Positions 26,365 through 34,224 of a stretch of 64,000 nucleotides of DNA are shown one piece after another (position 1 is the first letter of the stretch; each line of letters begins with the position of its first letter). Made by a program: the position numbers and the translations under genes. This DNA comes from Gilvimarinus gilvus. Lineage in GTDB: Bacteria > Pseudomonadota > Gammaproteobacteria > Pseudomonadales > Cellvibrionaceae. Under the pieces are notes generated by a model. It was not told the DNA's origin. It saw only the letters and a program-made list of their open reading frames with translations, and did not search any database. The stretch covers positions 1-64,000 of the forward strand of contig NZ_JAULRU010000418.1 of NCBI RefSeq assembly GCF_030518155.1. Reading direction: 5' to 3'.

Positions 26365-27057
26365 ATGTCTACAGTGGCACCCACAATGACGGAAGCTAAT
26401 TTTTTGCAAGCCAGTTTGTCGATTAATAGTATCAGCTGTGAGCGGGATGAACGAATATTGTTCAAAAACCTCTCGTTTCGCTGTGATTCCGGCAGTCTCC
26501 TGCAAATATTGGGCTTTAACGGGGCGGGTAAAACGACGCTATTGCATACCTTGTGTGGGTTAAGACCCGCCGCAGAAGGCGAAATTCAGTGGCTAGGCAC
26601 GAGTATTTTGCAAAACCTTGCCGAATATCGTCGATCACTCTTTTTTTTGGGGCATCAGGCGCCGGTTAAAGGGCATTTGACGGTTCGCGAGAATGTTGAA
26701 TGGTTAAAGGCTCTGCATGGCTCGAACCCCAGTGGTTCCGTCGATGACGCCCTGGAGCAAGTCGATCTGGGGGCCTACAGTGATACTGCCTGTTACAGCC
26801 TATCGGCAGGTCAAAGGCGGAGAGTTGCGCTGGCGCAGTTGTACTTAAACCAGTGCCCATTATGGGTGCTGGACGAGCCCTTTACAGCCATAGACAAGGC
26901 TGGCGTGTCCAGGCTAAGCGAGCGGATATCAGAGCACAGCGAAAGGGGCGGTATTGTGGTACTGACATCGCATCAGCCCATTGAACTTAGCGACGTTAAC
27001 CTCCTGGACATATCTCGGTTTCAGCCATCGCCAGAGGAGCAGCTTTACTGTGGCTGA
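26365..27057 (+). CDS. ccmA: CcmA, heme exporter ATP-binding subunit
   Basis: 230-residue ABC ATPase of the CcmABCD complex, which releases holo-CcmE during cytochrome c maturation. Walker A GFNGAGKTT, signature LSAGQRRRVALAQ and Walker B LWVLDEPF are all present. The ATG at 26365 is used; one at 26386 is also possible. First gene of the ccm operon, overlapping ccmB by 8 nt. Confidence 0.94.
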   Translation: MSTVAPTMTEANFLQASLSINSISCERDERILFKNLSFRCDSGSLLQILGFNGAGKTTLLHTLCGLRPAAEGEIQWLGTSILQNLAEYRRSLFFLGHQAPVKGHLTVRENVEWLKALHGSNPSGSVDDALEQVDLGAYSDTACYSLSAGQRRRVALAQLYLNQCPLWVLDEPFTAIDKAGVSRLSERISEHSERGGIVVLTSHQPIELSDVNLLDISRFQPSPEEQLYCG

Positions 27058-27745
27058 TGCGCGTGTAGTTAGTATCTGGCGGGGCTCCAAAGCGATTTTT
27101 TGGCGCGATATGCGGCTTATTTGGCGTCACCGTAGCGATATCGTCAACCCGGTAGTGTTCTACCTAATTGGCATTACCATGTTGCCTTTGGGGATCGACG
27201 CCTCACGCCAACTTTTGGCTGCAATTGCTCCGGGCATGTTGTGGATTATGGCCATGCTGGCAACACTACTGTCTCTGGACGCTTTGTTTCGTTCAGATTT
27301 TGAAGATGGCAGTTTGATTCAGTTTCAGCTGTCTGATCAACCGTTGTATCTCACGGTACTGGGCAAAGTTTTTGCCTACTGGCTGAGCACAGGTTTGCCA
27401 TTAACCCTTATAGCACCGATTTTAGGACTAATGCTGTCTTTGCCGGCAGATGGTTATTGGGCGCTGGTATTTACCTTAATACCCGGGACCGCGGTTTTAG
27501 CTCTGGTAGGCGCCTTGGGTGCAGCTTTAACCGTGTGCCTACGCAGCGGTGGGCTGGTTATGACCTTAATCATTATGCCACTGTATTTGCCCGTTTTGAT
27601 TATTGGCTCCAGCGCTGTTTCTAATGCAGTTGCGGGTTTTGGCTACCAGCGTGAATTGGCACTGCTTGGGGCGGGCTTGGCATTGGCTCTAATTATAATG
27701 CCTCCGGCGATTGCCGGGGCGCTCAAAATTTCATCCAATCAATAG
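27050..27745 (+). CDS. ccmB: CcmB, heme exporter membrane subunit
   Basis: 231 residues from the GTG at 27050 (GTGGCTGA overlap with ccmA), giving the usual CcmB length of about 220. Six membrane helices; conserved FWRDMRLIWRH start and FEDGSLIQFQLSDQPL loop. Pairs with CcmA in the inner membrane. Confidence 0.93.
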   Translation: MADARVVSIWRGSKAIFWRDMRLIWRHRSDIVNPVVFYLIGITMLPLGIDASRQLLAAIAPGMLWIMAMLATLLSLDALFRSDFEDGSLIQFQLSDQPLYLTVLGKVFAYWLSTGLPLTLIAPILGLMLSLPADGYWALVFTLIPGTAVLALVGALGAALTVCLRSGGLVMTLIIMPLYLPVLIIGSSAVSNAVAGFGYQRELALLGAGLALALIIMPPAIAGALKISSNQ

Positions 27746-27761
27746 AGTTGGAGGTACACTT

Positions 27762-28529
27762 TTGGCTTGGCAATGGTTTCACAGGCTCGGTTCGCCGCGT
27801 TGGTTCTACGAAAAATCAAATCGCTGGCTTACGTGGCTCATACCCCTGACGCTAGTGCTACTGGCCACTGGGTTTATATGGGGACTGGCATTTGCGCCGA
27901 TTGATGCGAAGCAGGGCAACAGCTACCGCATTATCTTTATTCACATGCCGGCAGCGGTCGTCGCATTGGCCGGTTATTATGTAATGGCGATTGCCGGCGG
28001 CATAGGCTTGATTTGGCGAATGAAGCTACCGCTAATGATGATGAAGTCTGCGGCTCCTGTAGGCGCTGTCCTGACAGCCTTGACATTGATTACCGGATCG
28101 CTGTGGGGGCACCCGACCTGGGGTACATTCTGGGAGTGGGACGCACGTAACATTTTCATGTTGATATTACTGTTCCTCTATTTGGGCATAGTACTGCTAG
28201 GGTCGGTGTACCCATCACGCGATGCCGCCGATAAAGCCTGCGCGCTGTTGGCTCTGGTGGGGACCGTCAATGTGCCCATCATTTATAAGTCTGTCGACTG
28301 GTGGTACAGCCTGCACCAGCCAGCCAGCATTAAATTTACCGGCGAAAGCAGTATATACAGCTCTATGCTGTACCCACTACTAATCAGTGTTTTGGGATAT
28401 TACTGTTTATTTTCTCTGGCTTTAATTTTGTATACGCGCCATGAAATTTTAGTGCGCGAAGCTCGTACCAAGTGGGTTAAAGATCTATTGCCGCTACACA
28501 GCAAAGGAGGTAGAAGTGCCAGCCTTTAA
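27762..28529 (+). CDS. ccmC: CcmC, heme delivery protein
   Basis: 255 residues. Start taken as TTG 27762, 7 nt after GGAGG; the only upstream in-frame alternative lies inside ccmB. Six membrane helices and the tryptophan-rich periplasmic loop WGHPTWGTFWEWDARN, flanked by conserved histidines, that presents heme to CcmE. Overlaps ccmD by 14 nt. Confidence 0.95.
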   Translation: MAWQWFHRLGSPRWFYEKSNRWLTWLIPLTLVLLATGFIWGLAFAPIDAKQGNSYRIIFIHMPAAVVALAGYYVMAIAGGIGLIWRMKLPLMMMKSAAPVGAVLTALTLITGSLWGHPTWGTFWEWDARNIFMLILLFLYLGIVLLGSVYPSRDAADKACALLALVGTVNVPIIYKSVDWWYSLHQPASIKFTGESSIYSSMLYPLLISVLGYYCLFSLALILYTRHEILVREARTKWVKDLLPLHSKGGRSASL

Positions 28530-28734
28530 GTTCGAATCTCTGGCAGATTTCCTGTACATGAGTGGCCACGGTATCTATGTCTGGTCCTGTACCGCTATAG
28601 CTGTAGTCTTATTAGGGGGGCTGATTCTCCACCCACTGTGGCTGCAAAAGCGCCAGTTTAAAAAAATGCGCTCGCAGCAAGCGTTAATCGATGCGCAAGC
28701 AATCAAGCATCAACAAGTGAATAACAACACCTAG
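28516..28734 (+). CDS. ccmD: CcmD, small heme exporter subunit
   Basis: 72 residues, GTG start, one membrane helix (YVWSCTAIAVVLLGGLIL) after the typical FLYMSGHGIYVW segment, and a charged cytoplasmic tail. It stabilises CcmC-CcmE contact and holo-CcmE release. Confidence 0.92.
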   Translation: MPAFKFESLADFLYMSGHGIYVWSCTAIAVVLLGGLILHPLWLQKRQFKKMRSQQALIDAQAIKHQQVNNNT

Positions 28735-28742
28735 GTAGAAGT

Positions 28743-29207
28743 ATGCATCCAGTACGTAAACAACGTTTATTTATAGTGCTGGCCATCGTGGCCTTGTCCT
28801 CGCTGGCCATTGGTCTGTTAGTGTACGCGCTCAGTGAAAATATTAACCTTTTTTATCCGCCGGCAAAATTTAGCGCCAACGAGGTGCCGCGCGATGTCAG
28901 GGTGCGGGCAGGTGGTTGCGTTGAACCAGGTTCCGTAGTACGTGAATCAGACTCTCTACAGGTCAGCTTCTGGCTGGTGGATGGCAGTGGTCGTTTAAAG
29001 GTTAGCTACGACGGTATTTTGCCCGATCTTTTTGCAGAAGGAGAGGCTGCAGTGGTCAACGGGGCCTGGGAACACGATGATGTCTTCTATGCGGATCAAG
29101 TGCTGGCAAAACACGACGAAAACTATATGCCTCCAGAGGTGGCTGAAGCCATGAATAACGGAGAGAAACATCAGGCAACCTGCGAGGAAGCTAAATATGG
29201 TTCCTGA
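28743..29207 (+). CDS. ccmE: CcmE, periplasmic heme chaperone
   Basis: 154 residues: an N-terminal membrane anchor (about 8-30) and a periplasmic beta-barrel. H124 in HDENY (124-128) is the covalent heme-binding histidine. Two cysteines are present (C59 in RAGGCVEPGSV, where Met is usual, and C147 near the C terminus); most CcmE proteins lack cysteine. Overlaps ccmF by 11 nt. Confidence 0.95.
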   Translation: MHPVRKQRLFIVLAIVALSSLAIGLLVYALSENINLFYPPAKFSANEVPRDVRVRAGGCVEPGSVVRESDSLQVSFWLVDGSGRLKVSYDGILPDLFAEGEAAVVNGAWEHDDVFYADQVLAKHDENYMPPEVAEAMNNGEKHQATCEEAKYGS

Positions 29208-31185
29208 ATTGGGTCACTTTGCGTTGATTATTGCTTTGGCTCTGAGTGCAGGGTTATTTGTGTTGCCGCTCTGGGGGGCTTTTAAAGGCAATGCGATCTT
29301 AATGCACACGGGGCGATCGTTAGCCACTGGCCAGTTTGTAATGATCAGCGTAGCGCTGGTGTGTTTGGGCTACGCCTTTTTACACGATGACTTTTCCGTA
29401 TCGTATGTGGCTGGGCACTCCAACTCTTTAATGCCGGTGTATTACAAAATCAGTGCAATCTGGGGTGGGCACGAAGGATCCTTGTTGTTATGGATTTTTA
29501 TGTTGTCAGGCTGGACGTTCGCCATTGCGTTATTGAGTCGCTCTCTACCGCTGGATATGCAGGCTCGGGTCCTCGCGGTTATGGGGTTTGTGGCGACGGG
29601 TTTCGCCTTATTTATATTGTTGACCTCTAACCCGTTTGACAGAATTTTGCCGATGGCCCCGCTCGAAGGATCTGATCTTAATCCTCTGCTGCAGGACCCC
29701 GGTCTAATTTTTCATCCGCCTCTACTTTATATGGGGTATGTAGGCTTTAGCACCGTGTTTGCGTTTGCAATAGCGGCACTGCTAACCGGCAAGCTTGATA
29801 CGGCATGGGCTCGCTGGTCTCGCCCCTGGGCGACCACGGCGTGGGCTTTTTTAACGTTGGGTTTGGCACTAGGCAGCTGGTGGGCCTACTACGAGTTAGG
29901 CTGGGGCGGTTGGTGGTTTTGGGATCCGGTTGAAAACGCCGCGTTTATGCCGTGGCTCGTCGGCACAGCGCTTATACATTCCTTGGCCGTGACGGAAAAG
30001 CGAGGCTTTTTTAAGAGTTGGACTATATTGCTGGCCATATTTGCTTTCTCGTTGAGCCTGCTGGGAACCTTTTTGGTGCGCTCCGGCGTTCTCAATTCGA
30101 TTCATGCTTTTGCCAATGACCCCGAGCGAGGCTTATTCGTACTTGGTTTTCTCGGTGTCGTTGTTGGGGGCTCTTTGTTGCTGTTTGCATTAAGGGCACC
30201 GGTTGTCAAATCGAGGCCAGGGTTTAGTCTGTTTTCGCGTGAGGCCCTATTGCTTGCCAATAATGTCCTGCTGGTAATCAGTATGGTGACCGTACTATTT
30301 GGCACTTTATTTCCGCTCATAGCAGATGCATTAAAATTAGGTAAGTACTCGGTCGGGGCGCCATATTTTAATTTAACGTTTACACCGTTTATTACTCTGG
30401 TTTGTTTGCTAATGGGTGTCGCACCTTTCAGTCGCTGGAAACGGAGTTCAGGCAGTGCAATTCGGGCCGCCTTAAAAGTTCCTCTGGTTGCGGCAGCGCT
30501 AATGGCTATAATCGTTCCGCCAATTTTGGGCGGTTACACCGCGATTGCTGTGGCGGCTGCGTTTATTGGCTCGTGGGTGTTTGTGACAACCTGGACCGAC
30601 TTATTCGTTAAGTCCAACCATAGGCTTGGGTTGAGAAAGGGCTTGTCGCAGTTAAGTTTGAGTTATTGGGGAATGGTTTTTGCCCACACTGGAATTGCAT
30701 TCGCCGTATTGGGGGTTGGTTTTACAACCCAGTACAGTGACGAGCAGAAAGTTCGTATGTCGGTGGGGGAGCCAGTTCAAGTCGCCGGCCGAGAGTTTAC
30801 CCTGGAATCGCTAACAAAGGTGCAGGGACCAAACTATGTCGCCGACGAGGCGCTGGTGGTTATGCGCAAAGATGGCAAGCTTATCCGCGAGTTTAAACCG
30901 CAAAAGCGTCGTTACCTCGCCAGTGGCCAAATCATGACCGAAGTGGCTATATCGCCTGGCTTTTGGCGTGACATCTATATTGCGGTAGGCGAATCGGAAA
31001 ATATTTCGCCCAATACTCGTCCCATGCGCATTCACTATAATGCTTTTGTACGCTGGATATGGTTGGGCGCACTATTAATGGCGCTTGGCGGATTATTAGC
31101 TGTTGTCGATAAACGTTACAGAAAGAGGGTGCCGCAAAATGTGGGCGCGGTGAGTACACAATCAACTTCGGTGGAGGCAAGTTAA
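29197..31185 (+). CDS. ccmF: CcmF, cytochrome c heme lyase subunit
   Basis: 662-residue polytopic membrane protein. The WWD domain (WGGWWFWDPVENAAFMPWL) and conserved histidines around it bind heme b and take heme from CcmE for ligation to apocytochrome c. Size and helices match E. coli CcmF (647). The next gene starts directly after its stop. Confidence 0.96.
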   Translation: MVPELGHFALIIALALSAGLFVLPLWGAFKGNAILMHTGRSLATGQFVMISVALVCLGYAFLHDDFSVSYVAGHSNSLMPVYYKISAIWGGHEGSLLLWIFMLSGWTFAIALLSRSLPLDMQARVLAVMGFVATGFALFILLTSNPFDRILPMAPLEGSDLNPLLQDPGLIFHPPLLYMGYVGFSTVFAFAIAALLTGKLDTAWARWSRPWATTAWAFLTLGLALGSWWAYYELGWGGWWFWDPVENAAFMPWLVGTALIHSLAVTEKRGFFKSWTILLAIFAFSLSLLGTFLVRSGVLNSIHAFANDPERGLFVLGFLGVVVGGSLLLFALRAPVVKSRPGFSLFSREALLLANNVLLVISMVTVLFGTLFPLIADALKLGKYSVGAPYFNLTFTPFITLVCLLMGVAPFSRWKRSSGSAIRAALKVPLVAAALMAIIVPPILGGYTAIAVAAAFIGSWVFVTTWTDLFVKSNHRLGLRKGLSQLSLSYWGMVFAHTGIAFAVLGVGFTTQYSDEQKVRMSVGEPVQVAGREFTLESLTKVQGPNYVADEALVVMRKDGKLIREFKPQKRRYLASGQIMTEVAISPGFWRDIYIAVGESENISPNTRPMRIHYNAFVRWIWLGALLMALGGLLAVVDKRYRKRVPQNVGAVSTQSTSVEAS

Positions 31186-31725
31186 ATGGGGCGCTTTAAA
31201 CTGTTCTTGCCTTTGATTGCTTTGGTTGTGTTGTTGCCTCTTTTTTACGTGGGCTTAAAGTTAGACCCTACGGCCATGCCTTCAGCGCTGGTGGGAAACT
31301 CCGTTCCTGAATACTCATTGTCGCTGGTGAGTAACGAACAGCAAAGCGCTTCGAACGAAGACTTGAAAGGGCAGGTCACCCTGTTAAATGTATGGGCTAC
31401 CTGGTGCTTTGCCTGCAAAGCGGAGCATCCTTATCTCAATAAATTGTCGCAGCAAGGAGTCAACATTGTAGGGGTCAACTACAAGGATGATCGCAATGCG
31501 GCTAAGAAGTGGTTGCGTGAACTACACGATCCTTATCTATACAGTCTGTACGACAATGAAGGCCGCTTAGGGTTGGAGCTGGGTGTAACAGGCGCTCCGG
31601 AAACATATTTGATCGATAGCGAGGGCGTCGTGCGCTATCGCCATATTGGGGTGGTCGATGAACGAGTGTGGAGCCAAATCCTAAAGCCCCTGTACGAACA
31701 GTTTACGGCGACAGCATCTAACTAG
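31186..31725 (+). CDS. ccmG: CcmG, periplasmic thioredoxin-like reductase (DsbE)
   Basis: 179 residues with an N-terminal membrane anchor and a thioredoxin fold. Active site WCFAC (C74, C77) instead of the more usual WCPTC-type motif, followed by KAEHPYLNKL; cis-Pro region GAPETYLID. It keeps the apocytochrome CxxCH reduced. It is the last gene before the ccm operon is interrupted: the structured repeat begins at the base after its stop. Confidence 0.95.
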   Translation: MGRFKLFLPLIALVVLLPLFYVGLKLDPTAMPSALVGNSVPEYSLSLVSNEQQSASNEDLKGQVTLLNVWATWCFACKAEHPYLNKLSQQGVNIVGVNYKDDRNAAKKWLRELHDPYLYSLYDNEGRLGLELGVTGAPETYLIDSEGVVRYRHIGVVDERVWSQILKPLYEQFTATASN

Positions 31726-31905
31726 AAGGACTATCCTGCCTATTTGTTATTCGCACCATCCGTGGTGCTCCTCCTTCGGTCAGCCTTAGACTTTGCTCAT
31801 TTGCTCTCGGCGAATGAGTCGAACACCGCTTCGCGGGTTCATCGTCCCGTCCTGTGGGCTGCGGTATTTTTAACGGGCATAAAAAAGGCCCCACACAGTG
31901 GAGCC
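31726..31905 (-). repeat. Structured tRNA-terminator-associated repeat, copy B
   Basis: Reads as the minus-strand extension of the tRNA transcript: first the tRNA terminator, then about 155 bp nearly identical to 1440-1601. The GCACCA/TGGTGC hairpin is conserved exactly, while the TCATTCGC stem has a mismatch in this copy. It ends at the ccmG stop codon. No coding potential. Confidence 0.75.
31881..31905 (-). terminator. Terminator of the tRNA-Val/tRNA-Asp transcript
   Basis: On the minus strand, GGCTCCAC and GTGGGGCC form an 8-bp stem (one T-G pair) with loop TGT, followed by six T. It lies 12 nt after the tRNA-Asp CCA end. The A-rich/T-rich flanks allow weak action on the plus strand too, i.e. 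against ccmG readthrough into ccmH. Confidence 0.85.
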
Positions 31906-31916
31906 TTTCTAAATAG

Positions 31917-31993
31917 TGGCGGACCGGACGGGACTCGAACCCGCGACCTCCGGCGTGACAGGCCGGCATTCTAACCAGCTGAACTACCGGTCC
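31917..31993 (-). tRNA. tRNA-Asp (GTC)
   Basis: 77 nt with encoded CCA. The acceptor stem pairs GGACCGG with CCGGTCC, the D-loop region begins TAGTTCAG, anticodon GTC lies in CCTGTCACG, and the T arm has GGTTCGAGTCC. Twelve nt after tRNA-Val in one minus-strand transcript. Confidence 0.97.
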
Positions 31994-32005
31994 GCAATCC
32001 TGAGT

Positions 32006-32081
32006 TGGTGGGTGGTACAGGGATCGAACCTGTGACCCTCGCCTTGTAAGGGCGATGCTCTCCCAGCTGAGCTAACCACCC
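32006..32081 (-). tRNA. tRNA-Val (TAC)
   Basis: 76 nt with encoded CCA. Acceptor stem GGGTGGT with ACCACCC, D arm TAGCTCAGCTGGGAGAGC, anticodon TAC in CCTTACAAG, T arm with GGTTCGATCC. First gene of the Val-Asp transcript, preceded by a good promoter. Confidence 0.97.
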
Positions 32082-32098
32082 CCGTTCAGGAGATGCGT

Positions 32099-32126
32099 AT
32101 TCTAATGAAATCGAGGTTGAGGTCAA
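32099..32126 (-). promoter_or_regulatory. Sigma-70 promoter of the tRNA-Val/tRNA-Asp transcript
   Basis: On the minus strand TTGACC (complement of 32121-32126) and TAGAAT (complement of 32099-32104) are separated by 16 bp. The -10 box ends 17 nt before the tRNA-Val 5' end, as expected for a short leader. Confidence 0.65.
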
Positions 32127-32242
32127 CCACTTTTTTAAATTTTTCTTACAAATGCCTGAAGTCTTGATTGCCTTTGGTTGTTGGGCTCGCACAGGTATGG
32201 GCACGCAGGTATACTTCGGGCTGAATTTCGGGAAAGAATCAT

Positions 32243-32710
32243 ATGCGATTAGTGTTATTTTTATTGGGCTGTTTATTGGCCGGTTCTAGCTTGGCAGAGC
32301 AAATTTACCAATTCGATGACCCGGTTGATCGGGCACGTTTCAAACAGTTTAATGAAGAGTTGCGTTGCCCTCAGTGTCAAAACCAGAATCTGGCCGGCTC
32401 TGACTCCATTGTTTCAGAGAGTGTACGGCAAGATTTGTACGAACAGATATTGGCTGGACGTAGCGATAAAGAAATTACCGATGACATGGTTCGCCGTTAC
32501 GGCAACTATATACTGTACAAGCCTCCATTTAAGCCAGCAACGGCAGCGCTGTGGTTGTCCCCACTCATTCTTTTGGGTATTGGCAGTTTCGTGCTTTGGC
32601 GGATGGTGCGCCGACGAGCCCGGAGCGACGACGGAGAGCTATCGGCTGCCGATGAAGACGCGGTAAACCAACTGGTGAAAAAGTACAGCGATAAGCAGGT
32701 GCCAAAATGA
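32243..32710 (+). CDS. ccmH: CcmH, apocytochrome c thiol-disulfide protein
   Basis: 155 residues: signal peptide (1-18), LRCPQCQNQ motif with redox C42 and C45, and a membrane helix at about 103-122. Accepts electrons from CcmG and reduces apocytochrome c thiols. It is separated from ccmG by 517 bp holding two opposite-strand tRNAs, so it needs its own promoter or readthrough; none is obvious in 32082-32242. ATGA overlap with ccmI. Confidence 0.95.
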   Translation: MRLVLFLLGCLLAGSSLAEQIYQFDDPVDRARFKQFNEELRCPQCQNQNLAGSDSIVSESVRQDLYEQILAGRSDKEITDDMVRRYGNYILYKPPFKPATAALWLSPLILLGIGSFVLWRMVRRRARSDDGELSAADEDAVNQLVKKYSDKQVPK

Positions 32711-33960
32711 GTGTATTAGTTGCAGGCGCTTGTATTTTGTTGCTCGGCGCGGCAGTTACGGTACTTTGGCCTATGTGGCGCTATCGCGCAACTGACCAGG
32801 CCGTTGTGGTCGATGACTCGGCACGAGAAGCCGAGAACGTTGCTTTGTACCTAGAGCATATGCGGGAACTCGATGCTGATCTGGCGTCTGATCGTATCGA
32901 AGAAGCGCAACATGGAAAATTGGTAGCCGAACTCAAACGAAACCTTCTCGCCGACCAGAAAGGTGGGGGGGCCAAAGTGGTCAGTGGCGCGAGCAGTAGC
33001 CTCATTCTGGCGGCTGGAGTGATTTTGCTCTGTGTCTTCAGCATATGGTTATATCTGGCACAAGGGTTCAGTGGTGACGTACTTTTTACCGAGCTTCAGG
33101 CAAAAGTCTCCGATCACAATATGGCCGCCCTTAGACAGGGGAAGCAGCCTGACATAACCCCCACGCTTGAGCTAATTGATACCCTGCGCGAGCGTATTAA
33201 GACCAAACCAGATAACCCACAGTATTGGTACTTGCTTGGGCGCTACGGCAATCAGGTAGGCCAGTATGATACTGCGGTAGAGGGCTTCCGTGGTGCCTAC
33301 GAACTGGCCCTCAATGATCCCGGTTTGGCGTCACAACTGGCCCAGGCGCTCTTTTTCGCCAACGGGAATCGCATGAATTCTGAAATTAGCTTTTTAGTTG
33401 ACCGAGCTTTGACATCAGACCCTGACGATACTACGGCTCGCGGACTTGCCGGTATTGAAGCATTTGCGGCTCAGGATTTTCGGGCCGCTATCGAACACTG
33501 GCAAAGAGCGGTAGATTTAACACCAGTCGGAGCCTCTGGACGAGAGGCGTTGTTGGCCGGTATTGCCCGTGCCAAACAGGAGTTAGGGGGTGATTCAGCG
33601 GCAGCGGCGACAGTCAAAAGTTGGCGCGTTCCTGTCGCGGTGTCTATGGCCGATGATTTAGTAGTACCACCCAACGCGACCTTATTTGTTTTTGTCAGAG
33701 AGTACCAGGGTAGCCCCATGCCTCTTGCGGCAAAGCGCTTGCAGGACGTTAAGTTTCCATTGTCAATTATAATTGATGAAACAATGGCCATGACAACTAC
33801 TGACCGTTTGGCTTCTGGTGGAGCGGTTGAGGTCGTTGCACGCCTGTCAAAAAGCGGTGGGGCAATGGCTCAGCCGGGTGATTTGGAGGGACGCGTGGGC
33901 CCCGTAGACTTGTCAGAGTTAACGGGCCAGATCGATGTCCGTATCGATCATTCACTTTGA
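32707..33960 (+). CDS. ccmI: CcmI, apocytochrome c chaperone (TPR)
   Basis: 417 residues. Two membrane helices (about 3-22 and 96-116) flank a cytoplasmic loop; a periplasmic TPR region (about 140-275, with YWYLLGRYGNQVGQYDTAV and related repeats) and a C-terminal beta domain follow. It binds the C terminus of apocytochromes for delivery to CcmFH. Completes a full system I set. Confidence 0.92.
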   Translation: MSVLVAGACILLLGAAVTVLWPMWRYRATDQAVVVDDSAREAENVALYLEHMRELDADLASDRIEEAQHGKLVAELKRNLLADQKGGGAKVVSGASSSLILAAGVILLCVFSIWLYLAQGFSGDVLFTELQAKVSDHNMAALRQGKQPDITPTLELIDTLRERIKTKPDNPQYWYLLGRYGNQVGQYDTAVEGFRGAYELALNDPGLASQLAQALFFANGNRMNSEISFLVDRALTSDPDDTTARGLAGIEAFAAQDFRAAIEHWQRAVDLTPVGASGREALLAGIARAKQELGGDSAAAATVKSWRVPVAVSMADDLVVPPNATLFVFVREYQGSPMPLAAKRLQDVKFPLSIIIDETMAMTTTDRLASGGAVEVVARLSKSGGAMAQPGDLEGRVGPVDLSELTGQIDVRIDHSL

Positions 33961-34224
33961 TTCTGACGCCATGTGGAGCCATTTGTTCGCTTTTCGATCA
34001 AACGTCTAAAAATTACCCGTGACAGCACATTTTCTTTGAAAATTGCTCTGTCATTCAGGTGTAATGCATTGTGCAAGTGTGTAAAATTTCGCTTTTGCGT
34101 GGGCGTGATTGTTAGGCCCTAGGGCGTAGGTCATCACCGTCCAGGGATTGGAATCATCTGACGTTTGTCGCACCTAAGAAATCGAGCTGCCAATTTCCGG
34201 TGGCATAATGAGTGACATGGACCT

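Noticed and set aside
31744-31974. Open frame ending in GPDGTRTRDLRRDRPAF
   Set aside because: This peptide is the translation of a tRNA gene and its repeat, a known false gene call.
34021-34224. Possible small gene or RNA before smc
   Set aside because: No frame with a ribosome-binding site on either strand fits the spacer, and no clear stem-loop series was seen.
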